Of a stretch of DNA of 64,000 nucleotides, positions 9,737-18,863 are shown piece by piece. Under the pieces are notes generated by a model. That model saw only the letters and a list, made by a program, of their open reading frames with translations. It did not search any database and was not told the DNA's origin. The stretch's first letter is position 1, and each line of letters begins with the position of its first letter. This DNA comes from Wenyingzhuangia sp. 2_MG-2023 (lineage in GTDB: Bacteria > Bacteroidota > Bacteroidia > Flavobacteriales > Flavobacteriaceae), in NCBI RefSeq assembly GCF_030548295.1, contig NZ_JAUOSB010000010.1, positions 53,688 to 117,687 of the forward strand, in the 5' to 3' direction. The position numbers were made by a program, and so were the translations under genes.

Positions 9737-9784
9737 CTTTTTTGTAATGTCATTTAAATAAAAACTACTAAAGAATAAATTAAC

Positions 9785-9792
9785 TAAATTTG
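9785..9792 (+). promoter_or_regulatory. -7 promoter box (TAAATTTG) of the small methyltransferase
   Basis: TAAATTTG matches the Bacteroidota -7 consensus and sits 18 bases before the ATG at 9811. It overlaps the in-frame TTG at 9790, which argues against that TTG as the start. Confidence 0.55.
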
Positions 9793-9810
9793 GGCTTCAA
9801 TATTTTTTAC

Positions 9811-10542
9811 ATGAAACAAACAAAAACTTGGTTTAGTGAGTGGTTCAATACACATTACTATCACATATTATACAAACACCGAAACCACGAAGAAGCCAAA
9901 GTATTTATAGAAAATTTAACCACTTTTTTAGACATTCCAAAAACACATACCATTCTAGACTTGGCATGTGGAAAAGGAAGACATTCTATTTTTTTAAATT
10001 CCTTAGGTTATCCTGTAATTGGTGCGGATTTGTCCGAAAACAGTATTGAGTATGCCAATCAATTTGCCAACAAAAATCTAAAATTTGTAGTACAAGACAT
10101 GCGCAAACCTTTTGCTGTAAAAGTAGATGCCGTTTTTAATATGTTTACCAGTTTTGGGTATTTTGATGACGACAATGATGATATTCAGGTGTTGAAAAAC
10201 ATTGCTGATGCCTTGCCTAAAAACGGTGTTGCTGTTATTGATTATATGAATGTTTCTAAAGTTGTTCCAAACTTAGTTGCTCAAGAAACCATACACAGAG
10301 ACGGTCTTACTTTTGAAATTCAAAGAAGTGTAATTGATGGTTTTATTACCAAACAAATTGACTTGACAGATGCGGGAAAAGAATTCCATTTTTTAGAACG
10401 TGTAAAAACTATTGATTTGGAAAAATTCAAAGACTATTCTGTTCAATCTAATTTAAAAATTAAACATATCTTTGGCGACTATAATTTATCGAACTACAAC
10501 AAAACAACTTCGGATAGATTGATCTTGATTTTAAGCAAATGA
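9811..10542 (+). CDS. class I SAM-dependent methyltransferase
   Basis: A 243-residue methyltransferase with a clear SAM-binding fold: ILDLACGKGRHSIFL (motif I, about residue 45), GADLSENSIEYA (motif II acidic loop) and VVQDMRKPF. No substrate-defining domain is visible, so the substrate (small molecule or otherwise) is unknown. I chose the ATG at 9811 rather than the upstream in-frame TTG at 9790 because the TTG lies inside a promoter-like TAAATTTG. The gene ends in an ATGA overlap with the downstream ZIP transporter, so the two are probably co-translated. Confidence 0.85.
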   Translation: MKQTKTWFSEWFNTHYYHILYKHRNHEEAKVFIENLTTFLDIPKTHTILDLACGKGRHSIFLNSLGYPVIGADLSENSIEYANQFANKNLKFVVQDMRKPFAVKVDAVFNMFTSFGYFDDDNDDIQVLKNIADALPKNGVAVIDYMNVSKVVPNLVAQETIHRDGLTFEIQRSVIDGFITKQIDLTDAGKEFHFLERVKTIDLEKFKDYSVQSNLKIKHIFGDYNLSNYNKTTSDRLILILSK

Positions 10543-11246
10543 TTTACTTGTATTTGATAGCCTCTGTATTGGTGAGTGTTCTTTTTGTGAGCATTGGACA
10601 TCCTAAAAAAATGTTTATCCAATGTTTACTTTCTTTTAGTGGTGCCTATTTATTATCCATGACCATCAGTCACCTGTTGCCTGAGTCTTTTGGAATGTTA
10701 AACTCCAATCAACATACTCACAACACAGAACCCACCAACATAAAACTAATAGCGGCTTTTATTTTATTGGGAATTATTATTCAATTAGTTTTGGAATCTT
10801 TTTCTAAAGGTGCAGAACACGGACATGTACACATTCATGATCAAAAGAAACAATTTCCTTGGTTGTTGTTTGTCAGTTTGTGTTTGCATGCTTTTTCTGA
10901 AGGAATTCCTTTGGGATATGTAAATAACGAAGCTTTTTTATGGGCTATTGTAATTCACAAAGTACCTGTAGGAATTGTATTAACATCTTTCTTTCTGAAG
11001 CATAAATATGAAATTAAAAAGGTAATTTTCTTTATGAGTGCTTTTGCTTTGATGAGTCCGATTGGTAGTTTTCTAGCTTCTAAAATTCATTTTTTTCAAG
11101 ATTATCAAAATTACATCACAGCAATTATCATTGGTATCTTTTTACACATTTCTACTGTAATTCTGTTTGAAAGTTCAGAGAATCATAAATTTAGTTTTCC
11201 AAAATTCATCGCCATCCTTTTAGGAATGGGAGTTGCTTTGCTATAG
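10539..11246 (+). CDS. ZIP family metal transporter
   Basis: A 235-residue membrane protein of the ZIP family (zinc/iron uptake across the inner membrane). Evidence is the set of about seven to eight hydrophobic segments, the metal-site helix HAFSEGIPLGY (about residue 112) and a second helix with HKVPVGIVL, which correspond to the conserved HNxxEG and HKxPEG motifs. A His-rich loop (EHGHVHIHD, near residue 90) fits metal binding. It overlaps the methyltransferase stop by 4 bases. The usual Glu of the second motif is Val here, so metal preference may differ from classic zinc importers. Confidence 0.83.
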   Translation: MIYLYLIASVLVSVLFVSIGHPKKMFIQCLLSFSGAYLLSMTISHLLPESFGMLNSNQHTHNTEPTNIKLIAAFILLGIIIQLVLESFSKGAEHGHVHIHDQKKQFPWLLFVSLCLHAFSEGIPLGYVNNEAFLWAIVIHKVPVGIVLTSFFLKHKYEIKKVIFFMSAFALMSPIGSFLASKIHFFQDYQNYITAIIIGIFLHISTVILFESSENHKFSFPKFIAILLGMGVALL

Positions 11247-11264
11247 TATTCTTCCTATTTTCCT

Positions 11265-11272
11265 TAGGTTTG
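11265..11272 (+). promoter_or_regulatory. -7 promoter box (TAGGTTTG) of the porin gene
   Basis: TAGGTTTG matches TAnnTTTG and lies 23 bases before the porin ATG. Confidence 0.5.
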
Positions 11273-11295
11273 CATTTAAATATACTTTTTAGCCT

Positions 11296-12621
11296 ATGTC
11301 TACTTTGAGAACAAAAATATTTTCCCTAACATTTATTCTTTTCATCTCGTGTTTGGGCACTAGTTATTCTCAAACAGAAACTTTTTTAAACAGTCCTTCT
11401 GACTTGGATATAGATATGGAGTACAGACCTAGAACCGAGTACCGAAGAGGGTATAGAACCTTACCTAATAATGAGAGTGATGCTGCTTTTTTCACCTCAC
11501 ATCGGGCTCGTATCAACGTAAACTACAGTTATAACGATCAATTTTTAATACACACAACCCTGCAAGACATTCGTATTTGGGGAGATACGGACACGCGAGA
11601 TGCTAATGGAAAAGCTCAATTTTATGAATTTTATGTAGAGCCTAAAATCACTGATAAATTATCTGTTCGTGTAGGTAGACAGCGTATTAAATATGACAAC
11701 CAAAGATTGTTTGCAGAAAACAATTGGAGACAAGCAGGAGGACAACACGATGCCGTAAGATTCATGTATCGTAATGACAAATTAGAAGCAGACTTGATTA
11801 CTGCGTACAACCAAAATGACACCAGTGAGTTTGGTACAGATTACGATGTAGATTGGGATTTTTACAGAGGTATGGTTAGTAATTTTGTAAAATACCAAGC
11901 TACAGACAAACTTACTTTTACCTCCATCAATATTGCTGATGAATACACAGACCCTACCTCCGAAAACACAAAAGGGCATTGGAAATTTACCAACGGTGGA
12001 CGTTTGGAGTTTCAAAACAACGACTTAACTTTTAACTTGGCTAGTTATTACCAATGGGGACACATAGAAAATGGAAAACAACACAATGCTTATTACCTAG
12101 AACCTGAAATAAAGTGGGATGCTAATTCCAAATACACTTTACGAATTGGAGCACAAATTTTTAGTGGTGACAAAAACTCAAATGATAACAAATCTAACGC
12201 TTTTCTAACTCAATACGGAGCTTTTCACAGGCACAATGGAGGAATGGATTATACACAAAAAACGGTAAGAACTTATGAGCATGAGGGAATTTTAAATCCG
12301 TATATTTTCCAAGATATTTCACTAAATAACAAACTACGATTGAACTGGCAAAGTCATCTTTTTGGTGCTACTACTCCACTTACAAAAGTAGAAAACGGAG
12401 CAACTGAAGACCTAAACAGAATTTATGCTTGGGAAAATGATTTCCGTTTTTTTTACCAACCTAACCATTATACAACCTTAGAAATGGCCTATCTTTTTCT
12501 AATTCCCGACGAAAGCATGTCTGTTATTCCTACAGGCAAAGATGGAAACACAAGTCAAATAGCTCAATTTGCTTACATCAGTATCAATTGGACTCCTAAA
12601 ATATTAAACATTCATCGATAA
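11296..12621 (+). CDS. alginate-export-type outer-membrane porin
   Basis: A 441-residue outer-membrane beta-barrel protein. A signal peptide of about 25 residues ends near SYSQ. The rest alternates aromatic and polar residues and contains the VRVGRQRIKYDNQRLF segment typical of the alginate_exp (AlgE-like) porin family, followed by repeated beta-strand pairs. In Bacteroidota such porins occur in many settings and are not evidence for alginate export; they may pass oxyanions or small acids. The next gene, a molybdate-type binding lipoprotein, starts 4 bases after its stop, which suggests that porin and binding protein act on the same solute. Confidence 0.8.
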   Translation: MSTLRTKIFSLTFILFISCLGTSYSQTETFLNSPSDLDIDMEYRPRTEYRRGYRTLPNNESDAAFFTSHRARINVNYSYNDQFLIHTTLQDIRIWGDTDTRDANGKAQFYEFYVEPKITDKLSVRVGRQRIKYDNQRLFAENNWRQAGGQHDAVRFMYRNDKLEADLITAYNQNDTSEFGTDYDVDWDFYRGMVSNFVKYQATDKLTFTSINIADEYTDPTSENTKGHWKFTNGGRLEFQNNDLTFNLASYYQWGHIENGKQHNAYYLEPEIKWDANSKYTLRIGAQIFSGDKNSNDNKSNAFLTQYGAFHRHNGGMDYTQKTVRTYEHEGILNPYIFQDISLNNKLRLNWQSHLFGATTPLTKVENGATEDLNRIYAWENDFRFFYQPNHYTTLEMAYLFLIPDESMSVIPTGKDGNTSQIAQFAYISINWTPKILNIHR

Positions 12622-12625
12622 TATT

Positions 12626-13375
12626 TTGATCTCTCAAACCAGAATCCATATTTATTTAATCCTTTTATTGGGTTGTTGTCTATGTTGTAAAGCTCCTAAA
12701 GAAAATAAATTGACTATAGCCACGGCTGCCAACATGCAATTTGCCATGGAAGCTATCTGCAAAGAATTTACACAACAAACTGGAATTGAATGTCAACTGA
12801 TTGTAAGTTCCTCGGGAAAATTGACCGCACAAATTCAAGCAGGAGCTCCCTATGATCTTTTTGTTTCTGCTGATATGAAATATCCTGAAACCTTGTATCA
12901 AAAAGGATTTGCAATTACCACTCCTAAAACCTATGCCAAAGGTAAATTGGTGTTATGGACTGTTCTAGACAGCCTTACTCCTGATTTGGAGAATTTAAAA
13001 CTTCCTAATATCAAACACATTGCTTTGGCAAATCCTAAAACAGCACCCTATGGAAAAGCTGCCTTAGAAGTTTTACAAAACAATCATTTAGATACACTAC
13101 AGTACAAATATGTATATGGTGAAAGTATTGCACAAACCAATCAATTTGTGCAATCAAAAGCTGCAGAAATAGGCTTTACGGCAATGTCTGTAGTTCTTTC
13201 TCCCAATGCTAAAAATAAAGGTGTGTGGATAGAAATACCAACCACACAATACCACCCTATAGAACAAGGAATTGTTCTATTAAAAAAACATCATGTAGAT
13301 GCACAACGTTTTTATGACTTTGTATTCTCTAACAAAGCCAAAGAAACTTTAAAAGAATATGGTTACGATATTTAA
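12626..13375 (+). CDS. modA: molybdate-type ABC substrate-binding lipoprotein (ModA)
   Basis: A 249-residue periplasmic binding protein of the ModA family. The N-terminus is hydrophobic and ends in a Cys cluster near residues 17-21 that fits a lipoprotein signal. Typical ModA landmarks follow: LTIATAANMQFAMEAI, a serine-rich SSSGKLTAQIQAGAPYDLFVSADM segment (anion pocket Ser residues), and ANPKTAPYGKAALEVL. The most upstream usable start is TTG, 4 bases after the porin stop. No permease or ATPase gene (modB, modC) follows in this window. Molybdate or tungstate is the likely ligand, but another oxyanion cannot be excluded. Confidence 0.8.
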   Translation: MISQTRIHIYLILLLGCCLCCKAPKENKLTIATAANMQFAMEAICKEFTQQTGIECQLIVSSSGKLTAQIQAGAPYDLFVSADMKYPETLYQKGFAITTPKTYAKGKLVLWTVLDSLTPDLENLKLPNIKHIALANPKTAPYGKAALEVLQNNHLDTLQYKYVYGESIAQTNQFVQSKAAEIGFTAMSVVLSPNAKNKGVWIEIPTTQYHPIEQGIVLLKKHHVDAQRFYDFVFSNKAKETLKEYGYDI

Positions 13376-13391
13376 CTTGACACTGCTTTTT

Positions 13392-14045
13392 CTAGGCATT
13401 TTCTTCTTCATCCTTCAACAAACGTTTTTTAACAAACATTCGCTTCAACACTGTTCTCGTTTTGCTATCCATTGGATATTTTCTATGCTGAGTAACATTG
13501 TTAAAAACCAAAGCAACTATCAGTAAAATCAATGTTCCTGTAAAAACTGGTGACAACACATATACATAGCCCAAAGCCTTAATTTTTTCTGAACCAATAA
13601 CTGCTATCAAAGCTGTAGCCCCTCCTGGCGGATGGAGCGTTTTGGTAATTTGCATTGCTACAATAGACAACGCAACCGCAAGTGGACCATTTATCCAAAC
13701 AATGTCTGGCACTATTTTAAAAACAGTAACACCAATAATGGCAGAAATCACATGTCCCCCTATCAAGTTTCTAGGCTGAGCCAACGGACTTTGAATGGCA
13801 CCATAAACCAAAACACAAGAGGCTCCAAACGAACCTATCAAAAAAACATTTTCTATTTTGGTCAACACATGACTTTGAAAAAAACCAATCAACGAAATCC
13901 CTACAAAAGCTCCTAAAAACGACCAAAAATGCTCTTTGTAATCAATCAGTGTTTCTTTGTAAAAAACATATTTAGAAACTCGGTATCCCCTGTCTATGGT
14001 TTCTCTAACTATTTTTTTCTGAGATTTGTTTTTTGTTGATTCCAT
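13392..14045 (-). CDS. HPP family membrane protein
   Basis: A 217-residue integral membrane protein with the HPP signature LHPPGGATALIAVIG (about residue 137) and four to five hydrophobic helices between residues 35 and 185, flanked by basic tails. In plants and cyanobacteria HPP proteins carry nitrite; bacterial function is mostly unproven. It is convergent to the ModA-like gene with 16 bases between the stops. An association with oxyanion handling together with the neighbouring porin and ModA is suggestive only. Confidence 0.85.
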   Translation of the reverse strand: MESTKNKSQKKIVRETIDRGYRVSKYVFYKETLIDYKEHFWSFLGAFVGISLIGFFQSHVLTKIENVFLIGSFGASCVLVYGAIQSPLAQPRNLIGGHVISAIIGVTVFKIVPDIVWINGPLAVALSIVAMQITKTLHPPGGATALIAVIGSEKIKALGYVYVLSPVFTGTLILLIVALVFNNVTQHRKYPMDSKTRTVLKRMFVKKRLLKDEEENA

Positions 14046-14199
14046 TCTATAGTACTGTTAATTTTAAGCCTGCTGTACTCTTCCATTTTGACACAACAAA
14101 CGTAAAACTATTTTTAATTTTGAGTACTATTTTTTCACGGTTAAAATTCCATTTCTACGTATTTTATTCCAACTCTCTGATTCCTTAAAAGGGCATAAA

Positions 14200-14230
14200 A
14201 AAAGGCTCTAACTATAAAGTTGAGCCTTTT
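14200..14230 (-). terminator. hairpin terminator after the PEBP-like gene
   Basis: A 9-bp stem AAAAGGCTC/GAGCCTTTT with a 13-base loop lies 26 bases past the stop of the minus-strand PEBP-like gene, with further T residues on the minus strand (A-run at 14197-14203). Confidence 0.75.
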
Positions 14231-14255
14231 GTATTTTGAAAATAGTACTAATTAT

Positions 14256-14813
14256 TTATTTTTTCTCTTTTTGATAATAGGTTACAATGCTTGCTTTTGC
14301 TAAAGTATTGTTCCATAAATAATACCCAACCGTAGCAGGATTTGCATTTTCATCAAGTCCTAATTTGTCCGTTTTTAATGCATACACAGTAATGATGTAT
14401 TGATGAAAACCGTGTCCTTCTGGTGGACAAGGACCTCCATATCCTTTGGCACCATAATCTGTCACACTCTGAATGGCTGTTTTGGGTGCTAAATTCAACG
14501 AAACATTTCCTGCTCCAGCAACCAATTCGTTCACGTTTTTTGGAATATCAAATACTACCCAGTGCCACCATCCACTTCCTGTAGGAGCATCTGGATCGTA
14601 CATAGTAATTGCAAAACTTTTGGTTTCTTTAGGTGCATTTTTCCATGTCAATTGTGGAGATTGGTTTTTTCCTACGCAGCCAAAACCATTAAATTCTTCG
14701 GTCAAAGTAGCTTGTCCTCCTAAATCTTTACTGAACAGCGTAAATGTATTTTGAGAAAACAAAGCACTAGAAACAGTCAATAGAATTCCTAAAATAAAAA
14801 TTGATTTTTTCAT
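14256..14813 (-). CDS. YbhB/YbcL family (PEBP-like) secreted protein
   Basis: A 185-residue protein of the phosphatidylethanolamine-binding/Raf-kinase-inhibitor-like family. A signal peptide (residues 1-20, ending SALFSQ) is followed by family landmarks: QSPQLTWKNAP, MYDPDAPTGSGWWHWVVFDIP (about residues 71-90) and the glycine/proline-rich GYGGPCPPEGHGFHQY. The cellular role of bacterial members is unknown; a ligand-binding role in the periplasm is likely. It stands alone, with its own terminator. Confidence 0.9.
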   Translation of the reverse strand: MKKSIFILGILLTVSSALFSQNTFTLFSKDLGGQATLTEEFNGFGCVGKNQSPQLTWKNAPKETKSFAITMYDPDAPTGSGWWHWVVFDIPKNVNELVAGAGNVSLNLAPKTAIQSVTDYGAKGYGGPCPPEGHGFHQYIITVYALKTDKLGLDENANPATVGYYLWNNTLAKASIVTYYQKEKK

Positions 14814-14884
14814 AAAATATATTTTTGATGATCTCTGTAAAATTAAGCTTTCAACTGTAGCATTCCTAAATAGAATCTTAGAAT

Positions 14885-17110
14885 CTAATTTCTTGAGTCT
14901 GGAGTTATCTCTATCTTGTAATTTTTAGGAGGAGTAGCTTTCATCAAATGCTGTAAAAAATAATCCCATCTTCTGCGCATAATATAATTACTGTCTTTAC
15001 CGTAGCCATGTCTTGCATTTGGCAACAAAATAAAATCAAAATCTTTATTTGCCTTGATCAATGCATCTACTAACAAATATGAATTGTAAGGAGGCACATT
15101 GTCATCCATTCCTCCGTGAATAATTAATAATTCCCCTTTTAAGTTTTCAGCATACATTTGATTGGCTTGCAGTTCATAATTAGAAACTCCCATGTTGTTT
15201 TTTGTTTCCAATCCTATGTATCGTTCTCCCCAATCGTCTTCGTAATTTCTATTGTCATGGTTTCCAGATTCGGAAATTCCCACCTTAAAAAAGTCTGGAT
15301 ATTTTAACAAAGCGGCTGCCGTTGCAAATCCACCTCCTGAATGTCCCCAGATTCCCACACGATCCAAATCCAAAAAAGGATAGTTTACTTTCAATTGTTT
15401 CAAGCCTGCAATTTGATCCGACAAGGTGTTTTCTGCCATGTTTCCGTAACAAGCATCGTGAAAAGACTTAGATCTATTTGGATTACAACTTCCTTCTATT
15501 TGCACCACTGCAAAGCCTAATTCTGCCAATGCTTGAGCATCAGAGCGTGCAGGTAAAAATCCCCAAGAAGCCACACTAATAGTTCCTCCTTGTGGCCCTG
15601 GATAAATTTGAACAATTACCGGTAATTTTTCATCTTTTTGCAGTTTTGTGGGTGTAAACAATAATCCGTACAAATCCCAAGATCCATCTGCAGATTTTAC
15701 GGTAAAAGAAGTAGGTGCTTTCCATCCTGTTGCTTTCAATCTGCTAAGGTCTGTCTTTTCTAACAAGCTTATCAATTTACCATCTATCGTTTTTACTTGA
15801 TGTACAGGAGGCACATCTGATTGAGAATACGAATCAATAAAATATGTGTTGTCTGGTGACAAACGAACCGTATGATTTCCTTCTTCTGGAGTTAATAATT
15901 TCAAATGTTTTCCAGAAAAATCTACTCGGTACAAATAACTATAATAAGGATTTCCTTTTCCCTTGTGATGACTTGCTGTAAAATAAATAAGACGTTTTTT
16001 CTCATCCACCTTCACCACTTCTCTAACTACATATTCTCCTGAAGTGATTTGATGTTTTAGCTTTCCATTTTTTGCATTGTACAAATACAAATGTCCCCAA
16101 TCACTTCTTTCCGAATACCAAAGCAATTCATCCGTTTTAGAAAAATACTTCCAGTTGATAGCCCCTTGTCCTGATTCGTACTGAGTTGCTACCACTTCTT
16201 GAAAAACATCTTTCACAGCTCCTGTTTCTGTGTTGGCAATTCTCACATTTTCTTCTTTGTGATCTCTACTGGTAGACACAAAAGCCAGTTGTGATCCGTC
16301 TTCGCTCCAAGCCACATCATCAAAACCTCCTTCGCAAGAAATATCATCGCATAAGGTTCCTCTTCTTGCATCTGCATCCATGTGCAATTTTACAATTTTT
16401 GGAGTTGGATTGATGTGAATAATTACTCTGTGAATACGAATAATATCTTCATCTCCTGGCAACGGATATTTCCATTCAGACAATTCTGGTGTACCTACTT
16501 TTGTTTTTACCAAATACATATCACTCACATGTCTCTGATCTTGCTGAAATGTTGCTATTTTTTTAGAATCTGGTGACCAACTTAAAATAGGGCGATTGCT
16601 ATGTTTCCATCCAGCATTGTCTGTAGCGTAACCAAAATTTTTGATTCCATCTGTGGTTAAAGCCGTTTCTTTATGTGTAGCAACTTCACGAATCCACAAA
16701 TTCCAATCTCTGATAAACGCAACATATTTTTCATCTGGTGATAAAATTTCTGTGCGAGAACCTGCTTTTATTTTGATTTCTATGGCTCCTTTTTCTATCA
16801 ATTCTCTTTGTGTGTCCGTAGTCAAAAGTTTCTTTTTTTCAGGATCATAAAGTTTGAATTCTTTTTTATTAGCTGTGTAAGAGAGGTACCAAACTCTACC
16901 ATCTGGCAACCATTGAGGATAAATATTATTATCTATCAACTTGCTTGTATTTTGATAAAGCATGGCTGCTGCACGGTCATAATCAGCTGTTGTGTATGTC
17001 TTTCCCTTTTGTGCATAAGTAGTAATGCTAACAAGCAAAACCAAAATAAGACAGGCTATTAATAATTTATTTTTAAAAAGTTGAAAAGTTGAAATGATAG
17101 GTAGTTTCAT
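14885..17110 (-). CDS. S9 family dipeptidyl-peptidase IV-type peptidase
   Basis: A 741-residue exported serine peptidase of family S9B. A signal-anchor-like hydrophobic stretch lies at residues 14-33. The middle 450 residues form the DPP IV beta-propeller. The C-terminal alpha/beta hydrolase domain carries the catalytic triad: Ser591 in WGHSGGG, an Asp at 669 or 670 in GMDDNVPP, and His701 in ARHGYG. The family removes Xaa-Pro dipeptides from peptide N-termini, here likely for protein scavenging in the periplasm. Full length, no defects seen; the gene stands alone. Confidence 0.92.
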   Translation of the reverse strand: MKLPIISTFQLFKNKLLIACLILVLLVSITTYAQKGKTYTTADYDRAAAMLYQNTSKLIDNNIYPQWLPDGRVWYLSYTANKKEFKLYDPEKKKLLTTDTQRELIEKGAIEIKIKAGSRTEILSPDEKYVAFIRDWNLWIREVATHKETALTTDGIKNFGYATDNAGWKHSNRPILSWSPDSKKIATFQQDQRHVSDMYLVKTKVGTPELSEWKYPLPGDEDIIRIHRVIIHINPTPKIVKLHMDADARRGTLCDDISCEGGFDDVAWSEDGSQLAFVSTSRDHKEENVRIANTETGAVKDVFQEVVATQYESGQGAINWKYFSKTDELLWYSERSDWGHLYLYNAKNGKLKHQITSGEYVVREVVKVDEKKRLIYFTASHHKGKGNPYYSYLYRVDFSGKHLKLLTPEEGNHTVRLSPDNTYFIDSYSQSDVPPVHQVKTIDGKLISLLEKTDLSRLKATGWKAPTSFTVKSADGSWDLYGLLFTPTKLQKDEKLPVIVQIYPGPQGGTISVASWGFLPARSDAQALAELGFAVVQIEGSCNPNRSKSFHDACYGNMAENTLSDQIAGLKQLKVNYPFLDLDRVGIWGHSGGGFATAAALLKYPDFFKVGISESGNHDNRNYEDDWGERYIGLETKNNMGVSNYELQANQMYAENLKGELLIIHGGMDDNVPPYNSYLLVDALIKANKDFDFILLPNARHGYGKDSNYIMRRRWDYFLQHLMKATPPKNYKIEITPDSRN

Positions 17111-17243
17111 TTGAATACGTTGGGGAGTTTTGTTGATTCTTTTTTTGATTCGCCTAATTTAAGATTTTACCTATTACAAATAGTACAAACATGTCAAAAG
17201 TGATTTAAAACAAATCTAAAGTTGCGAAAACACAAAACAACTC

Positions 17244-18113
17244 CTATTTATGAGGTTCTATATGAATAAGAATATGACCTAAATTAGGATTTTTTCTCAT
17301 CAAAGTATCTTTTAACTTGTGAGCAATATCATGACCTTCTTTTACAGAAATATTTCCATCTACAATAGCATGCAAATCCACATTATATTTCATTCCTGCT
17401 TTTCTTACAAAACACTTTTCAGTTCCTAAAACACCATAAACCTTTACTGATTCATCTCTGATCTCAATAATAAGTTCATCGTATAATTGTTCATCCATAA
17501 TTTCCCCCAAAGCAGGTCTTACAATCAAATAGCTATTGTATATGATAAATACAGAAGCTAGAAGTGCAGCCCAATCGTCGGCAGTTTCATAACCTTTACC
17601 AAAAAATACTGCTATAGAAATTCCTACAAAAGCAAGTATAGAAGTTATGGCATCACTTCTATGGTGCCATGCATCTGCTTTTAACGAAGAACTTTTGATT
17701 TCTTTACTTTTTTTGATAACTACTTGAAACGATATTTCTTTCCAAATAATAATAAATCCCAAAACAATCAAAGTCCAAGGTTTTGGAATTTTTTGAGGTG
17801 TCTGAATGTTATGAATGCTTTCTCTTGCAATTAATGTTGCTGAAATCACCAAAAAAGCTGCAATGGCAAATGTAATCAAAGGCTCTATTTTTCCATGTCC
17901 ATAAGGATGATTTTCATCCGCTGGTCTTTTGGCATATTTAAAGCCCACAAATACCAAAAAAGAAGCAAAAACATCTGCTGTAGACTCTATCGCATCTGCC
18001 ATCAAAGCATAAGAATTACCAAAAAAACCGGCTAATCCTTTTACAATAGCCAAACTTATATTTCCAATAATGCTAAAATAAGTAGTCTTTATGGCGGATT
18101 CTTCGTTCTTCAT
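17244..18113 (-). CDS. cation diffusion facilitator (CDF) family transporter
   Basis: A 289-residue inner-membrane metal exporter. CDF landmarks are ALMADAIESTADVFASF (residues 33-49, metal-site Asp residues), HPYGHGKIEPL (about residue 69) and LKADAWHHRSDAITS (about residue 145), with six hydrophobic helices and a cytoplasmic C-terminal domain containing HxxxH-type residues. Members expel zinc, iron, manganese or cobalt in exchange for protons; which metal cannot be told here. It stands alone on the minus strand. Confidence 0.92.
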   Translation of the reverse strand: MKNEESAIKTTYFSIIGNISLAIVKGLAGFFGNSYALMADAIESTADVFASFLVFVGFKYAKRPADENHPYGHGKIEPLITFAIAAFLVISATLIARESIHNIQTPQKIPKPWTLIVLGFIIIWKEISFQVVIKKSKEIKSSSLKADAWHHRSDAITSILAFVGISIAVFFGKGYETADDWAALLASVFIIYNSYLIVRPALGEIMDEQLYDELIIEIRDESVKVYGVLGTEKCFVRKAGMKYNVDLHAIVDGNISVKEGHDIAHKLKDTLMRKNPNLGHILIHIEPHK

Positions 18114-18300
18114 GGCAAGTACTGATAGTGTAAGACAATAAACTAAAAATTAAAAAAGCATATCTTTTACAGCAATAAAAAGATGGTAATGCATTTCATT
18201 TTTAGAGTATCAAACTTACTCCTTTTTTTACATGAAAACCCTAAATAAATTGGATTTATTACGAACTAAGAACAGGTAAAACTTCTTTTTTAAAATGATT

Positions 18301-18549
18301 TTAAATTTTTACTCTAGGGTATTTATCTTTAATTTCTTTTAAAAAGAATTTTCCTTTAGAATTTGATTTTACAAACTCAGTCCACAACAAATTAGGGACT
18401 TCTGAGTATTGCCAAATATCTCTATTTCTCTTAAATTCTATTTCTAATATTTCTTCACTGGTATTGTATCCTACACTTGCAATAATAGAAGACATTATTG
18501 GTTTTCTATCGCATTTTAACTTTGAAAATCTTCTAAATAACTTCCTCAT
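18301..18549 (-). CDS. KTSC domain protein
   Basis: A small protein of about 82 residues. The last 60 match the KTSC domain: SSIIASVGYNTSEEILEIEF, then a WQYSEVP turn and SKGKFFLKEIKDKYP. This domain also occurs at the C-terminus of some tRNA ligases and in phage proteins; its role is probably nucleic-acid binding but is unproven. I took the ATG at 18549; an in-frame TTG at 18582 and an ATG at the start of the domain itself are alternatives. No operon partner is evident. Confidence 0.7.
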   Translation of the reverse strand: MRKLFRRFSKLKCDRKPIMSSIIASVGYNTSEEILEIEFKRNRDIWQYSEVPNLLWTEFVKSNSKGKFFLKEIKDKYPRVKI

Positions 18550-18863
18550 AGTCCTAACATTAATCAATTTAACAAACAACAAAAAACAGTTAGCTAATGT
18601 TGTTGTAAATCCATAGCTTTTTTTTTAAAAATACAATTTAACAAAAACATAAGGAAATTTATATATCTATTTTGAAGTTTTTTTAAAAAAACCTATATAA
18701 ATTTAAGATTACCAAATAAAAACAAAATGTAAAAGATTAAAAATTAATCATTTAAGAAAAATAAGCTTGAGAATTTATTAACATTATCATATTACAAAAA
18801 CAACATTAAAAATTTCCAAATCGGGTACTTTAACCAACTTAATTTTTATTCAAAATAGTAGCA

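Noticed and set aside
11296..12621. Alginate biosynthesis or export function for the porin
   Set aside because: Family name only; no alginate polymerase, epimerase or acetylase gene is in the window.
13359..13520. Open frame overlapping the end of the modA-like gene that could be a modB remnant
   Set aside because: It starts with a hydrophobic stretch but has no permease motif, ends after about 54 codons and is wholly antisense to the HPP gene's C-terminus.
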